A DNA stretch of 64,000 nt from YA12-FULL-51-18 sp041665305 (GTDB taxonomy: Bacteria; Elusimicrobiota; Elusimicrobia; Elusimicrobiales; UBA9959). Shown piece by piece: positions 1-8,566 of the stretch (positions are counted from its first letter, which is position 1; every line of letters begins with the position of its first letter). Below the pieces are notes generated by a model. That model ran no database searches and was not told where the DNA came from. It saw nothing but the letters and a program-made list of their open reading frames with translations. Both the position numbers and the translations under genes were made by a program. The stretch is taken from NCBI GenBank assembly GCA_041665305.1, contig JBAYJD010000010.1:5018-69017 (forward strand). Reading direction: 5' to 3'.

Positions 1-46
1 AAACTTTTCAATCTTTCATTTCTGAATGTCATCATAAAATCCTTAT

Positions 47-916
47 TTAGTCGTTCTTAATAGGCCAATTCCCGTTCAGCCATGAGTCAATGGCGACATA
101 AAGATGCGTAAGGTCGGGCGGGGATTGTTTCGTGTCGGATAAGCGGTGGTCCAGTCCTTTCTCGATGATAGTTGTGACCCTTCCTTGCCCCAGTTTGTTT
201 TCCCATACACGGGCTTCAGAAACGGGAACCTCTTGGTCTGCGCTGCCGTGAAGAACCAGTAGTTTGAGTTTTTTATATCTTTGTAAATATTCCCAATTGT
301 TCTGCAGAGAAATTTCGTCCAGCAATCGTTTTGCCGGACGATCTGACCCCAGCATGTTTGTGGGGGCCATCGCAGAAAGGGTCCGTAAGAGCTCTTCTTT
401 GTCCGGTCCCCCCTGCCATTTTACTACCCCTGATATGTTTGTGGAAATTCCTCCAAGAAAAATCATCCCATTAATTTTATTTAGATCCAATTGTGTGGCC
501 GCCAAAGTTCCCTCACTCCATGCAAAAACTATTTTAGGGGCAGCATCGTCCGGCATTTTCTCTAAAATAGATTTTATTTGAGCAACGGTTGTCGGTAAAT
601 CGGTTTTTGCATAATCTGTAGTATTTATTTCGGTTTTTTCTACCCCTGGTTTTGAGTAACGATAAACAGTCCATCCCGTAGATATCAAATGCTCGGTCAG
701 TAAGCGAAAGAAAGGGAATTTTCCGTATCGGTCTTTTTCTGAGGCGCCAGGAATCAGTCCATTCATGTCAAATGGCGCGCTTCCATGTATTAGGAGTATA
801 TGTCCCCTGGATTTTCCGTCAGGGTTGTTCAATATGAACTTTGGGGCTGGCCGCGATGTTTTCATTATTATAGTTACACAAATCAGCAATAGGCACACTA
901 TAACAAACTGTTTCAT
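47..916 (-). CDS. membrane-anchored or secreted alpha/beta hydrolase
   Basis: 289 aa. The N-terminus (about residues 3-19) is a hydrophobic signal or anchor, so the enzyme probably acts in the periplasm. An alpha/beta-hydrolase pattern follows: LLIHGSAPFD (strand and oxyanion loop), a nucleophile elbow FAWSEG (Ser in a variant A-x-S-x-G), a late Asp in HGSADQEVPV and a C-terminal His in LDHRLSD. These form a plausible catalytic triad. The substrate cannot be named; dienelactone-hydrolase or esterase-like enzymes are alternatives. It lies left of the proposed integration site, hence outside the prophage. Its start is about 35 bp from an old recombinase fragment that reads the other way. Confidence 0.7.
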   Translation of the reverse strand: MKQFVIVCLLLICVTIIMKTSRPAPKFILNNPDGKSRGHILLIHGSAPFDMNGLIPGASEKDRYGKFPFFRLLTEHLISTGWTVYRYSKPGVEKTEINTTDYAKTDLPTTVAQIKSILEKMPDDAAPKIVFAWSEGTLAATQLDLNKINGMIFLGGISTNISGVVKWQGGPDKEELLRTLSAMAPTNMLGSDRPAKRLLDEISLQNNWEYLQRYKKLKLLVLHGSADQEVPVSEARVWENKLGQGRVTTIIEKGLDHRLSDTKQSPPDLTHLYVAIDSWLNGNWPIKND

Positions 917-950
917 AACATTTTTATAATTCTACCTATTTTTGCGGCAG

Positions 951-1050
951 GAATTCGCGCGTTAAGCTAGCTTTACGGCCGCTTTCGCGCGCCTGGGGTG
1001 ATGTGGCCCACTTGGAAGGGGTGTTCGATTACTGTCAAAAATGGGGTGGC
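951..1050 (+). pseudogene. 3' remnant of a resident serine recombinase (attL side repeat)
   Basis: Translated in frame this stretch reads about 33 residues closely matching the last 33 residues of the recombinase ending at 58605, including AWGDVAHLEG and QKWGG. Roughly 84 of 100 bases match 58503-58602 without gaps, and several differences are synonymous, so it derives from a coding relative rather than being an exact copy. No recombinase sequence is recognisable further left, where the hydrolase gene begins. The last 17 bases (1034-1050) are identical to 58586-58602. I read it as the attR remnant of an earlier element integrated at the same tRNA gene. Confidence 0.75.
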
Positions 1051-1560
1051 CGTTCCGACTGTCTTCGAACATTTTTGGACCGATTTAAGCTACCTCGGGA
1101 CCAAAAAACCGATTTTTACCTTATAGACGAGTCGGAATTCGGTTTGGTACTGGGTCCGAACGGCAAAAAACGCATACTTTTACCGGAGGATGCTCAGATT
1201 GCCCGAAATAACCGCCGCCGTGCCCCCCACCCGCCTAGAATCCAGCAAGATCTGCTGGAAGCCCGGCAACTCAAAGAACGTCTTGAAAAAACGCCTAGCC
1301 TAACCAAAACCGCCTTGGCCCGTGAGCTTGGGATTACCCGCTTTGAGGTAATCCGCCGGCTGAACCTGCTCCGGCTCGCGCCCGAGATTCAGGAGCGCAT
1401 TATGGCCTTGCCGCCGACCTCTCACCGGTGTCCTATATCAAAGCGCACTTTACGGCATATCACCGTAATTCCGGATATCGAACGCCAAAGGCAAAAGTTC
1501 AACAATCTATTGGGCGGCATCCAGCCGGCGGAGGGTTTTCAGGGTTTATCGCGCCAATAG
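1003..1560 (+). CDS. recombinase-associated HTH protein (split C-terminal domain)
   Basis: 185 aa from a GTG start. The first 16 residues are recombinase remnant; the remaining 169 are a distinct protein. It contains a ParB-like helix-turn-helix stretch (TKTALARELGITRFEVIRR) followed by LAPEIQERIMAL and ISKRTLRHI. This layout is known from small proteins encoded directly downstream of large serine recombinases in many bacteria. It is in frame with the recombinase 3' end across the core repeat. In an excised circle it would form the C-terminal part of a roughly 711-aa fusion with the recombinase at 56977-58605. Whether it is translated in the integrated state is unknown: I see no strong ribosome site before the GTG. 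Confidence 0.7.
   Translation: MAHLEGVFDYCQKWGGRSDCLRTFLDRFKLPRDQKTDFYLIDESEFGLVLGPNGKKRILLPEDAQIARNNRRRAPHPPRIQQDLLEARQLKERLEKTPSLTKTALARELGITRFEVIRRLNLLRLAPEIQERIMALPPTSHRCPISKRTLRHITVIPDIERQRQKFNNLLGGIQPAEGFQGLSRQ
1034..1050 (+). repeat. left attachment-site core (attL), 17 bp
   Basis: GTCAAAAATGGGGTGGC occurs here and at 58586-58602. In the right copy the last nine bases are the CCA end and acceptor arm of tRNA-His. The crossover presumably falls in this core. The exact dinucleotide cannot be told from sequence alone. Confidence 0.7.
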
Positions 1561-1730
1561 AAATACATGGCTCTGATGTATGTAACGACGCCCAAGGGCA
1601 CAATTACCCATAAAAACATTTTCACATACGGAGAAAAATACGCGCCGAGAATCAGGCCCACGCACATGACACATGTTTTCAGAACGCCCAGTTCGAATAC
1701 AGTATAGGTTTTGTCCTTAAATAATTTCAT
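1539..1730 (-). CDS. small two-helix membrane protein
   Basis: 63 aa with two predicted membrane segments (about residues 13-32 and 37-55) and a charged C-terminus. The gene is convergent with the helix-turn-helix ORF and overlaps its 3' end by 22 bp. It is the last gene of the minus-strand osmoadaptation cluster, just downstream of the TreT-like synthase. No family recognised. Confidence 0.55.
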   Translation of the reverse strand: MKLFKDKTYTVFELGVLKTCVMCVGLILGAYFSPYVKMFLWVIVPLGVVTYIRAMYFYWRDKP

Positions 1731-1740
1731 TGCATCCTCA

Positions 1741-2961
1741 TCACAGATGTATAAAGTCTTTTTTGCCGCTTTCCAGATACAGCGCCAGTAGCAGGTAGTC
1801 CCGGAGGTGGCGGGTCAGCAGGAAATTCTCCCGCACATGTTCCCGGCCGTTCTCCCCCAGTTTCCTGGCATACTCGGGCTCATGCAACAGCCGCTTCATC
1901 CAGTATGCGGTGCCCTCGATCGTACGCGTGAGGATGCCGGAATACTTATGCGTAACCTGGAGCGGTATGCCGCCCGTTGCTCCCGCTATTACCGGCTTTC
2001 CCTTCCAGAGCGCTTCCGAAACTGTCAGGCCGAAGCCCTCTTTGAGCGATTTTTGCAGTATTACGGCCGAGGCGCGTTGTATGGCATTTATTTCAACGTT
2101 GCTGGTCGGAGGCAGGCAGAGCACTATTATATCGGGGTTTCCCTCCGCCGCCGTCCGGACCTCCGCCAGAACCTGCGCGCCTTCCGGGTCGTCATCGGCG
2201 CTGCCGCCGACCAATAGCAGCCGCGCCGTAACGTAAGACTGGATTTTTTTGAAGGCTTCTATTACGCCCATCGGGTCCTTCAGCCGGTCAAAACGCGAGA
2301 CCTGCGTTATCAAAGGTTTATCCAGTGGTATTTCAAGCCGCTGCATTATCTCCGAAATTTCGGTGCTGGTCAGCTCCTTGTTCTTATCGGCCAGCGGGTC
2401 TATGGATGGAGGAACCTGGAATTGTTTTACCGGCAACTCCTGCGAAAAGGCCGGAGCAGAGATTACGGCGGCATCATATCGTGAGATATACCCATGCAGG
2501 AAATCCCAGACGTCCTCCTGCCGGTTGGATAGGTCTATATGGCAGCGCCAGACCCATTTGGCGCCCGCCGGTTTTTTATCAATAAGCCCGGCCGGTTGAG
2601 GATCGTGTATTAGGGCGATATCGGCGTCCAGGTTCATGGACTCCATATTTGTCTTGAGCGTGTCGCGGTAGAGCTGGAAGTCGGCTGCGGTCAGTTTCTG
2701 CGGAGTCCCGTGCAGGGCGTTATGGAATTTCTTGGTTACCGCATAAAAATCCTCTCCGCCTTTAATAAGCTCCCAGCGGGGTTTTATCCCCAGTTCCGTC
2801 ATCATGGGAAGCATGCGGCTCAGTATCTCAGCCACACCGCCGCCTACTGCGGTGGAATTGACGTTAAGAATGGTTTTGTTTTCCAGCCTGGAGGCGATCG
2901 CTTTCAGCTCCTCTATGGCGTTGACGCCGGCCGCCGCCGCGTATTCGTCTATTTTAGGCAC
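1741..2961 (-). CDS. treT: TreT-like trehalose synthase (GT4 glycosyltransferase)
   Basis: 406 aa. The GTG start has a good ribosome site (GGAGG) a few bases upstream. The N-terminus resembles trehalose glycosyltransferring synthases: ILNVNSTAVGGGVAEIL carries the glycine-rich loop of the GT-B fold. The C-terminal half has SRFDRLKDPMGVIEAF, LLLVGGSADD and the EGFGLTVSEALWKGKP nucleotide-sugar-binding signature with its ExxxxxxxE pattern. TreT makes trehalose from an NDP-glucose and glucose. It overlaps the DUF5752 gene by 8 bp, a pairing common in trehalose loci, and would be a second trehalose route beside OtsA/OtsB. Other GT4 specificities are possible. Confidence 0.75.
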   Translation of the reverse strand: MPKIDEYAAAAGVNAIEELKAIASRLENKTILNVNSTAVGGGVAEILSRMLPMMTELGIKPRWELIKGGEDFYAVTKKFHNALHGTPQKLTAADFQLYRDTLKTNMESMNLDADIALIHDPQPAGLIDKKPAGAKWVWRCHIDLSNRQEDVWDFLHGYISRYDAAVISAPAFSQELPVKQFQVPPSIDPLADKNKELTSTEISEIMQRLEIPLDKPLITQVSRFDRLKDPMGVIEAFKKIQSYVTARLLLVGGSADDDPEGAQVLAEVRTAAEGNPDIIVLCLPPTSNVEINAIQRASAVILQKSLKEGFGLTVSEALWKGKPVIAGATGGIPLQVTHKYSGILTRTIEGTAYWMKRLLHEPEYARKLGENGREHVRENFLLTRHLRDYLLLALYLESGKKDFIHL

Positions 2962-3628
2962 GGGATACCTCCGCGTGGCGATGCTCCAGTATGCGGATTA
3001 TCCTCTGCCTCAGGCCTTCAAGAGTATACGAATACGGGTCAAGCCGGGATATTTCCCGCCCCACTATTTCGTCGTTGAAATTGGTCTTAAACCAGTGGGA
3101 AAAGTCGTCCACGCCGTATGGCGGGCGCAGCCGGGCCTCGAAAACGTGCAGGTAAAGACTTGAAACGCTGACGTTCTTTAAGCACTCTATAAAAGAGGCG
3201 TAATCCACCGCAGCGCACTCTGTCGGCAGGGAAAACCTTATCGCGCGCATAAAATGGAATTCACGCCCCGGGGCTACTGTGCGCATAGACGCGGGGTTCT
3301 CCGCGAGATGCCGTTCCAGCATTTTCACGAAAGAGTTGCGGATATCCGCGAGAGAGTTGTATTGCACGATGTCTATGGAGGTTAATTGCTCGCCCAGACA
3401 GTCCGCCTGCAGCGTGTTGGTCACCCAATAGGCGAAATCGTTGGCGCCTTCGGGGACCAGATGATGGGATTGCTTTATAAAGCGGTGGGTGTGATGGTAA
3501 ATAATCGCATCGTCAGCCGCTTTAATTCCCTCAAGCAGTTCGGTTATATTCGCGGCTTTACGCCCGGTAACTTCGGTTAGCGAGAGCCGCGTACAGAATC
3601 TGAACGGATCATTGCTTTTTCCCGTCAT
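2954..3628 (-). CDS. DUF5752 family protein
   Basis: 224 aa from ATG 3628, which follows GGAGGTATCAA; an upstream in-frame ATG at 3691 lies inside the kinase gene and is less likely. Two similar halves are visible: a fragment near residue 80 (ANDFAYWVTNTL) and one near residue 185 (VDDFSHWFKTNF) share a pattern, suggesting an internal duplication. DUF5752 proteins are often encoded next to TreT-like synthases; their biochemical role is not established. The gene overlaps the kinase gene by 20 bp and the TreT gene by 8 bp, so translation is probably coupled. Confidence 0.6.
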   Translation of the reverse strand: MTGKSNDPFRFCTRLSLTEVTGRKAANITELLEGIKAADDAIIYHHTHRFIKQSHHLVPEGANDFAYWVTNTLQADCLGEQLTSIDIVQYNSLADIRNSFVKMLERHLAENPASMRTVAPGREFHFMRAIRFSLPTECAAVDYASFIECLKNVSVSSLYLHVFEARLRPPYGVDDFSHWFKTNFNDEIVGREISRLDPYSYTLEGLRQRIIRILEHRHAEVSRA

Positions 3629-5054
3629 TTGATACCTCCACCCCGCCGCTTTCGTTAACGGCGGGTGCCGCGTGTGAAACGGGCATAACAAAACTTACTT
3701 CGGTGCCCTTGCCAATTTCAGACTGGACGTCTATTCTTGCGGCGTGCGTATCCGCCACCAGTTTGCAGAAAGCCAGGCCAAGACCGATGTTCTTGGAGCT
3801 TTTTCCCATGCCCTGGTATTTCTTAAAGATCTCTTCCCGGAAGCTATCCGGTATGCCTTCGCCTTCGTCGCTGACATAGATGGCGGCTTTATCCGCTGCA
3901 GAGAGCCTTACACCCAGTTTTATGGCTCCTCCTTCCGGGGTGTATTGTATGGCGTTGAGTACAAGGTTCCCGATCACCCGCTTTAGCATATCATGGTCGC
4001 CGAATATCCAGGCATTGCCGATATCTTCGGGAAGGGAAAAGCGCCACTTCTTGTTGGCGGCCTTTACTGAAGCAGAGTTTTCTTCAGCGCATTCCCGCAT
4101 AAATTCATTAAGGGTTATCCTGTTTTTCTCTGGCGTGTAGTCCCGGCTCTTCATTTTAGCCGTATTCAACACGTCGACGACCATGGAATTAAGCATACGG
4201 AGTGATGTGCCGGCTATAGCTGAAAGGCTCCGCACCTGCTCTTTACTGAAGCTCTTTACATCCTCTTCCGAGAACAATAAATCTATCGCCGCTTTCAGCG
4301 AGGTCAAAGGTTGTTTCAGGTCGTGGACAGTCATCGCGAAAAAATCATCCTTTTGGGTTTCGGCTTCCCTGCGCCGTGCTTCCTCGGCTTTAAGGCGCGA
4401 ATGTGTCTCGCGCAGTGCATAAGCTATTTTGCCGATATCGGTGCGGGGATCCAATTGCGGTTCCTGGGGCATTATCTCTGAATTGATGTTCCCTGCCAGC
4501 GACAGAAGGTCTTCTAGGCGGCGCCCAAGCTTTACAGTGAGCAGCCAGATGGTGGCAGTTAGCAGTGTGAAAAAAACAATCCCGATCACTATTCCGCGCC
4601 ACATAAGAGTCTGCACGGATTCCCTGACACCTTCCAGGGACATCCCAAGCTGTATCATGCCCAGATTGCGGTCGTCCCGTGTTATGTCGCGCGAAATATC
4701 ATAGACAGCATCGGCAGAGCTGTAAATATCGGCATCTGGAAGCCTGTCGTTTATGCGTATTCCCGGGCGTGCCAGACGGTATAATACTTTTCCCCGCGAA
4801 TCCGAAACCCGCAGGTATGAAAGCCGTTCGAAATGTTCAAAGCCTTTCAGTATTTTGTCAAGGTCCGCTGTAGTCCCCGACTTCAGCTGGTCGGTGGCGA
4901 CATCGGTTACGAAGGAGATAATATAATCCGCTCTGCTGCCGGCGCGGTCAAGCATCTCGCTCCTTGCCGTGCGCACCCTGTCATAGATCATAAAAGCAGT
5001 GAACACTGCGGCGATACCGGCAGTGTAGAGCACGAATTTGGATTTTAATGTCAT
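3609..5054 (-). CDS. membrane sensor histidine kinase
   Basis: 481 aa. TM1 is at about residues 8-24, a roughly 125-residue periplasmic sensor follows, and TM2 is at about 153-173. A short linker leads to HisKA with H244 in MTVHDLKQP. The HATPase domain shows an N box (GNLVLNAIQY), a G1 box (VSDEGEGIP) and a G2 box (GLGLAF). HDLKQP is typical of kinases that work with CheY-like receivers. It sits 28 bp downstream of the receiver gene at 5083-5496, inside the trehalose cluster. I infer a two-component system sensing an osmotic or envelope signal. Confidence 0.85.
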   Translation of the reverse strand: MTLKSKFVLYTAGIAAVFTAFMIYDRVRTARSEMLDRAGSRADYIISFVTDVATDQLKSGTTADLDKILKGFEHFERLSYLRVSDSRGKVLYRLARPGIRINDRLPDADIYSSADAVYDISRDITRDDRNLGMIQLGMSLEGVRESVQTLMWRGIVIGIVFFTLLTATIWLLTVKLGRRLEDLLSLAGNINSEIMPQEPQLDPRTDIGKIAYALRETHSRLKAEEARRREAETQKDDFFAMTVHDLKQPLTSLKAAIDLLFSEEDVKSFSKEQVRSLSAIAGTSLRMLNSMVVDVLNTAKMKSRDYTPEKNRITLNEFMRECAEENSASVKAANKKWRFSLPEDIGNAWIFGDHDMLKRVIGNLVLNAIQYTPEGGAIKLGVRLSAADKAAIYVSDEGEGIPDSFREEIFKKYQGMGKSSKNIGLGLAFCKLVADTHAARIDVQSEIGKGTEVSFVMPVSHAAPAVNESGGVEVSNDGKKQ

Positions 5055-5082
5055 TTGTTCTCCTAAGACAGGCGCGGGAAAA

Positions 5083-5496
5083 TCACTCGCCTTCTTTTTT
5101 TACCGTCCAGGGCCTGGCACTAGCTTTTTGCCCGCTTATGCCTTCTTCGGCGGCCTCTAATATTATCCGTCTTATATCGGCCACTTCAAAGGGCTTGGTA
5201 ATATAGCTTTTTGCGCCCGCTTCAAGCGTTTTAACGGCCATCTCAAGTTTATCATTGCCGGTGAGCATATAAATTACCGGTTTATGCTTAATCTCTTTGA
5301 GAGCCGCCAGCACTTCGAGCCCGCTCATCCCCGGCATATCTATATCGAGGAGCACTATGGCGGGCCTTTCGTCGATTACCATACGGACGGCAGTCTCACC
5401 GTTCCCAGCGGTAATCACAGTCTGATCTGAAAATACTTGCTGCAGGCTCAGCCTGATATTTACGTCATCGTCCGCAACCAGTATTTTAATTCCCAT
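5083..5496 (-). CDS. single-domain response regulator
   Basis: 137 aa, a lone receiver domain. Acidic residues ADDD lie near position 8-11, the phospho-acceptor is D53 in LLDIDMPG, and the conserved Lys is in YITKPF (about 103). No DNA-binding output domain is present; the C-terminus ends in a short charged tail. It presumably passes its signal through protein contacts or feeds the kinase at 3609-5054. It lies between otsB and the kinase gene with gaps of 20 and 28 bp, consistent with one transcript. Confidence 0.85.
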   Translation of the reverse strand: MGIKILVADDDVNIRLSLQQVFSDQTVITAGNGETAVRMVIDERPAIVLLDIDMPGMSGLEVLAALKEIKHKPVIYMLTGNDKLEMAVKTLEAGAKSYITKPFEVADIRRIILEAAEEGISGQKASARPWTVKKEGE

Positions 5497-5516
5497 TGTT
5501 TCTCTTTGTGCCTGGT

Positions 5517-6296
5517 TTATTTTCGTTCCCGTGCGGTTGTAATAAAACGCAACAGGCGCAGGACTTCCGATTGCCCCGAAAGGAAATATCCGGCCTTCGA
5601 TCCCGCTTTGCGGCCGACTCGTATCGTTATTCCTCGTTCAGCCAGGGCATTGAACATGTCCTCATCCGTAAGATCGTCCCCTACGGCCAGGCATAACGGG
5701 TTTCCAATCTTCCTCGCCAGCCGGTTCAATGCGCTGCCTTTGTGTGCGGAGCCTTTTGGAAGAAGCTCAAATACCTTATGCCCATTGCGCCAATGTAACG
5801 CCCTGGATTTTTCCGATATAAGCGCGTTCATCCGGCTGAAGAATCCACGCCTGTATAGCACTTTCAGATTGCGGTAATGCACGCTGGCGGAGAAACCCTT
5901 ATTCTCCACCAATACTCCCGTGCCCTGCGGGAACCGCTCCTGCAAATCTGATGCCGCTTTAGCTACCAGATTCCGCACTCTGGCGGCTTCGGAATCGCGC
6001 CAGGCAAAGCCGGGCCCAGCTATCTCTATCCCGTGGTTGCCGCCGTAATAGAGGTTCTTCAGGTTGACCAGCCTGCGCACAGATTTCAGACCTCGTCCGC
6101 TTAAAATGAACACGGAAACGCCATATAAGGACGATAATGCCTTCAAAGCTGCCTTGAATTCCGGTTTCAGGCGGGCCTTATCCGGAGTCTCGGCCAGCGC
6201 GGCCAATGTGCCGTCGAAATCCAGCGTCACCAGTAGTCCGGGCGCGGATGCAAGGCGGTTTGAGATCTCGTCCGAGTTTTTCCAGAAAGGCTTCAT
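5517..6296 (-). CDS. otsB: trehalose-6-phosphate phosphatase OtsB
   Basis: 259 aa, the usual OtsB length. It is a HAD-fold phosphatase: motif I LDFDGT (D26 and D28), motif II ILSGR and motif IV VGDDLTDEDM are all present. It dephosphorylates trehalose 6-phosphate to trehalose in the cytoplasm. It starts one base after the otsA fusion gene ends, so the two are almost certainly translationally coupled. Confidence 0.92.
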   Translation of the reverse strand: MKPFWKNSDEISNRLASAPGLLVTLDFDGTLAALAETPDKARLKPEFKAALKALSSLYGVSVFILSGRGLKSVRRLVNLKNLYYGGNHGIEIAGPGFAWRDSEAARVRNLVAKAASDLQERFPQGTGVLVENKGFSASVHYRNLKVLYRRGFFSRMNALISEKSRALHWRNGHKVFELLPKGSAHKGSALNRLARKIGNPLCLAVGDDLTDEDMFNALAERGITIRVGRKAGSKAGYFLSGQSEVLRLLRFITTARERK

Positions 6297-6297
6297 T

Positions 6298-8553
6298 CTA
6301 TACGCTCGTTAACTTAAAATCGTCCATCCTAAGTTTCATCAGTTCCTCGGTCAGGTTAGCCGCCCATTTATAAATGTTGTTTTCGTGCAGGTCCTGACGC
6401 ATGCGTGTCATGCGCTCGCTTGCTTCTGTCTTGGGCATGGTAAGCGAATAATATATCGCATCGGCCATCTGCTCAATGTCATAGGGATTGACTATCAGCG
6501 CGTCTTTAAGTTCGCGCGATGCCCCGGCAAAGCGGCTCAGTATCAGCACGCCTGAATTGTCGTCGCGGGCAGCAACGAATTCCTTTGCCACCAGGTTCAT
6601 GCCATCATGCAGGGATGTGACCAGACACGTGTCGGCAATCTTATAGAACTTGGTTATTTCTTTGTGGTCATGATGCTTTTCCAGAAAGACTATCGCTTTC
6701 CAGTCTTTGGCCTTAAATTTCCAGTTTACCCTGTCCACCTCGGCATGCAGTTCCGCCAGGAACCTGTGATACTGCGGTATGTGCGTGCGACTGGGCGCGC
6801 CCAACTGTACAAAAGTGAATTTTTTCACATACTCCGGATATTTCTCCAGGAACCGATCCACAGCCTTTACCCTTTCAAGCATGCCCTTTGTGTAATCGAT
6901 GCGGTCAACGCCCACGCCCAGATACTCGGCTTTGAGGCCCATTTCTTTCAGCACCACTTTCGGGTCGGGCTTTTGACCCAGGGCCTGGGCCTCTTTATCT
7001 GGTCGCTGGAAGTCCACACTTATGGGGAACGGCTTAACCATCGTTATATGGCCTTCTTTTTGCACCGAAAAATGCTCCCAGTCTATGCGGGATTCTATAG
7101 TGCGGTCGACTGTGTCGAGAAAGTTATTGCAGTAGAACTGGGTCTGGAAGCCGATGAGGTCCGCTCCCAGGAGGCCCATAACCAGTTCTTTCTGCCAGGG
7201 ACAGATACCGAATGTTTCCGGGTTGGGCCAGGGGATATGCCAGAAAACAGCCACGCGCGCGTCTGGCCGAGCCGCCTTTATCATGCCGGGCAGCAGCGTA
7301 AAGTGATAGTCCTGTATCAGTACGCAGGGTTCCTTCACGTCCGCTATTTCCTCCAGCACGGTCTCAGCGAACTTTTTATTCACGTCGTAATAATATTTCC
7401 AGTCCTCTTTCCTGAAAATGGGGCGGATGTGTGCTATGTGGCAGAGCGGCCAGATCCCTTCGTTTGAGAAACCGTAGTAGTAGCCGTCCTCCTCCTCTTT
7501 GCTGAGCGGCACGCGGCGCAGATTGTAGGCGGGCTCTTCCTGTGGAACTTTTATTCGATTCTTGTCATCGGTGACTTCAAAGTCAGCCTCGCCGCTGCCG
7601 TGGGCCACCCAAGTGCCGCCGGCAGCCTTAAGTATGGGGTCGAGAGCCGTCACAAGGCCGCCTGCAGGGATTATCGTGCGGATTTCCTTCCCTTCTTTGA
7701 TGTGCATATACGGCTCTCGATTGGAAACTACGAAAAGCGGACGTCCGTCCATTTTTATTCTTATGTGCTCCTTCAAACGCTCAGGGGTCCAAAGTGATTC
7801 CCCCTCCTGGCGCAGCCTGGCCTCGTTCTGAGCCGCTCGTCTTGCCGCCTGCAGATTTGTGGCAAGGGTCGTGGCTTCCTGCGCCAGCGGCGCGAAAATA
7901 TCGCCTTTAATGGGCGGGACGTGGCCGTGAGCGTCTCCCATGCGGAGGTTTTTCATCCATTCGGCCATCTGGATAACCGGATCGACCAGGTTCCATCTTA
8001 TCGTGAGCAATGTGACCAGCGAGATAAGTATCATCTGCGCGAGCAGCCTTATTAGGGTGCGCTTCCAGATCTTGAAAAGGTCGTAATCGATATAGGAAAC
8101 ATTGGTGAAGATGATGATGCGCGCCGTATTACCACCGTCCAGAGTAACGGAAAGCGGATAAAGGAACATCTTTTTCCCTGCCATAGCATAGGTTCTGGCA
8201 TTGTCCTGCCCGTCTTTTAGCATCTCATCCACGGCTTCTTTATGTACGGCCAGCACAGGCGTTAAAGCGGAAGAGCTTACAAGGCGGGAGCCGGCCGAGT
8301 CATAGACTGCGACTCCTTCAAGCTGTTTCTGTGATTGGAATTTATCAGCCAGTCTTTGCACGCTGGCATAGTTCTTCGCCGCCAGGTTGTTCCGGACGCT
8401 TTCCTTGAAGCTTTCCGCCAACAGTGCGGAGCGAGACACGACTTCCTCGTAGAGCTTGGCTTTTTCCTGCCGCACGTTAAAATATGCGGAAACGATGGCG
8501 ACGAAAACCACCACCACAATGAGCGAGACGATGAGTTTTAGCGTGATACGCAT
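6298..8553 (-). CDS. otsA: membrane-tethered trehalose-6-phosphate synthase (sensor-HAMP-OtsA fusion)
   Basis: 751 aa, about 270 residues longer than standard OtsA. TM1 (residues 8-24), a periplasmic region of about 140 residues that could fold as a cache-like sensor, TM2 (168-186) and a HAMP-like linker (187-238) precede a GT20 domain from about residue 270. The GT20 part shows RPLFVVSNRE, VFWHIPWP, the GVDRIDYTKG loop, DGMNLVAKEF and SRFAGAS. OtsA joins glucose from UDP-glucose to glucose 6-phosphate. A receptor-like N-terminus suggests synthesis could be gated directly by an external signal. DUF1646 lies 13 bp upstream and otsB directly downstream. Confidence 0.85.
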   Translation of the reverse strand: MRITLKLIVSLIVVVVFVAIVSAYFNVRQEKAKLYEEVVSRSALLAESFKESVRNNLAAKNYASVQRLADKFQSQKQLEGVAVYDSAGSRLVSSSALTPVLAVHKEAVDEMLKDGQDNARTYAMAGKKMFLYPLSVTLDGGNTARIIIFTNVSYIDYDLFKIWKRTLIRLLAQMILISLVTLLTIRWNLVDPVIQMAEWMKNLRMGDAHGHVPPIKGDIFAPLAQEATTLATNLQAARRAAQNEARLRQEGESLWTPERLKEHIRIKMDGRPLFVVSNREPYMHIKEGKEIRTIIPAGGLVTALDPILKAAGGTWVAHGSGEADFEVTDDKNRIKVPQEEPAYNLRRVPLSKEEEDGYYYGFSNEGIWPLCHIAHIRPIFRKEDWKYYYDVNKKFAETVLEEIADVKEPCVLIQDYHFTLLPGMIKAARPDARVAVFWHIPWPNPETFGICPWQKELVMGLLGADLIGFQTQFYCNNFLDTVDRTIESRIDWEHFSVQKEGHITMVKPFPISVDFQRPDKEAQALGQKPDPKVVLKEMGLKAEYLGVGVDRIDYTKGMLERVKAVDRFLEKYPEYVKKFTFVQLGAPSRTHIPQYHRFLAELHAEVDRVNWKFKAKDWKAIVFLEKHHDHKEITKFYKIADTCLVTSLHDGMNLVAKEFVAARDDNSGVLILSRFAGASRELKDALIVNPYDIEQMADAIYYSLTMPKTEASERMTRMRQDLHENNIYKWAANLTEELMKLRMDDFKLTSV

Positions 8554-8566
8554 ACTGCTTCCCCCC

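Noticed and set aside
1428..1613. Plus-strand frame overlapping the end of the HTH ORF
   Set aside because: Out-of-frame shadow of the HTH ORF with no ribosome site.
6607..7467. Open frame of 286 codons on the plus strand within otsA
   Set aside because: Antisense to the conserved GT20 domain, with no ribosome site and no recognisable motif.
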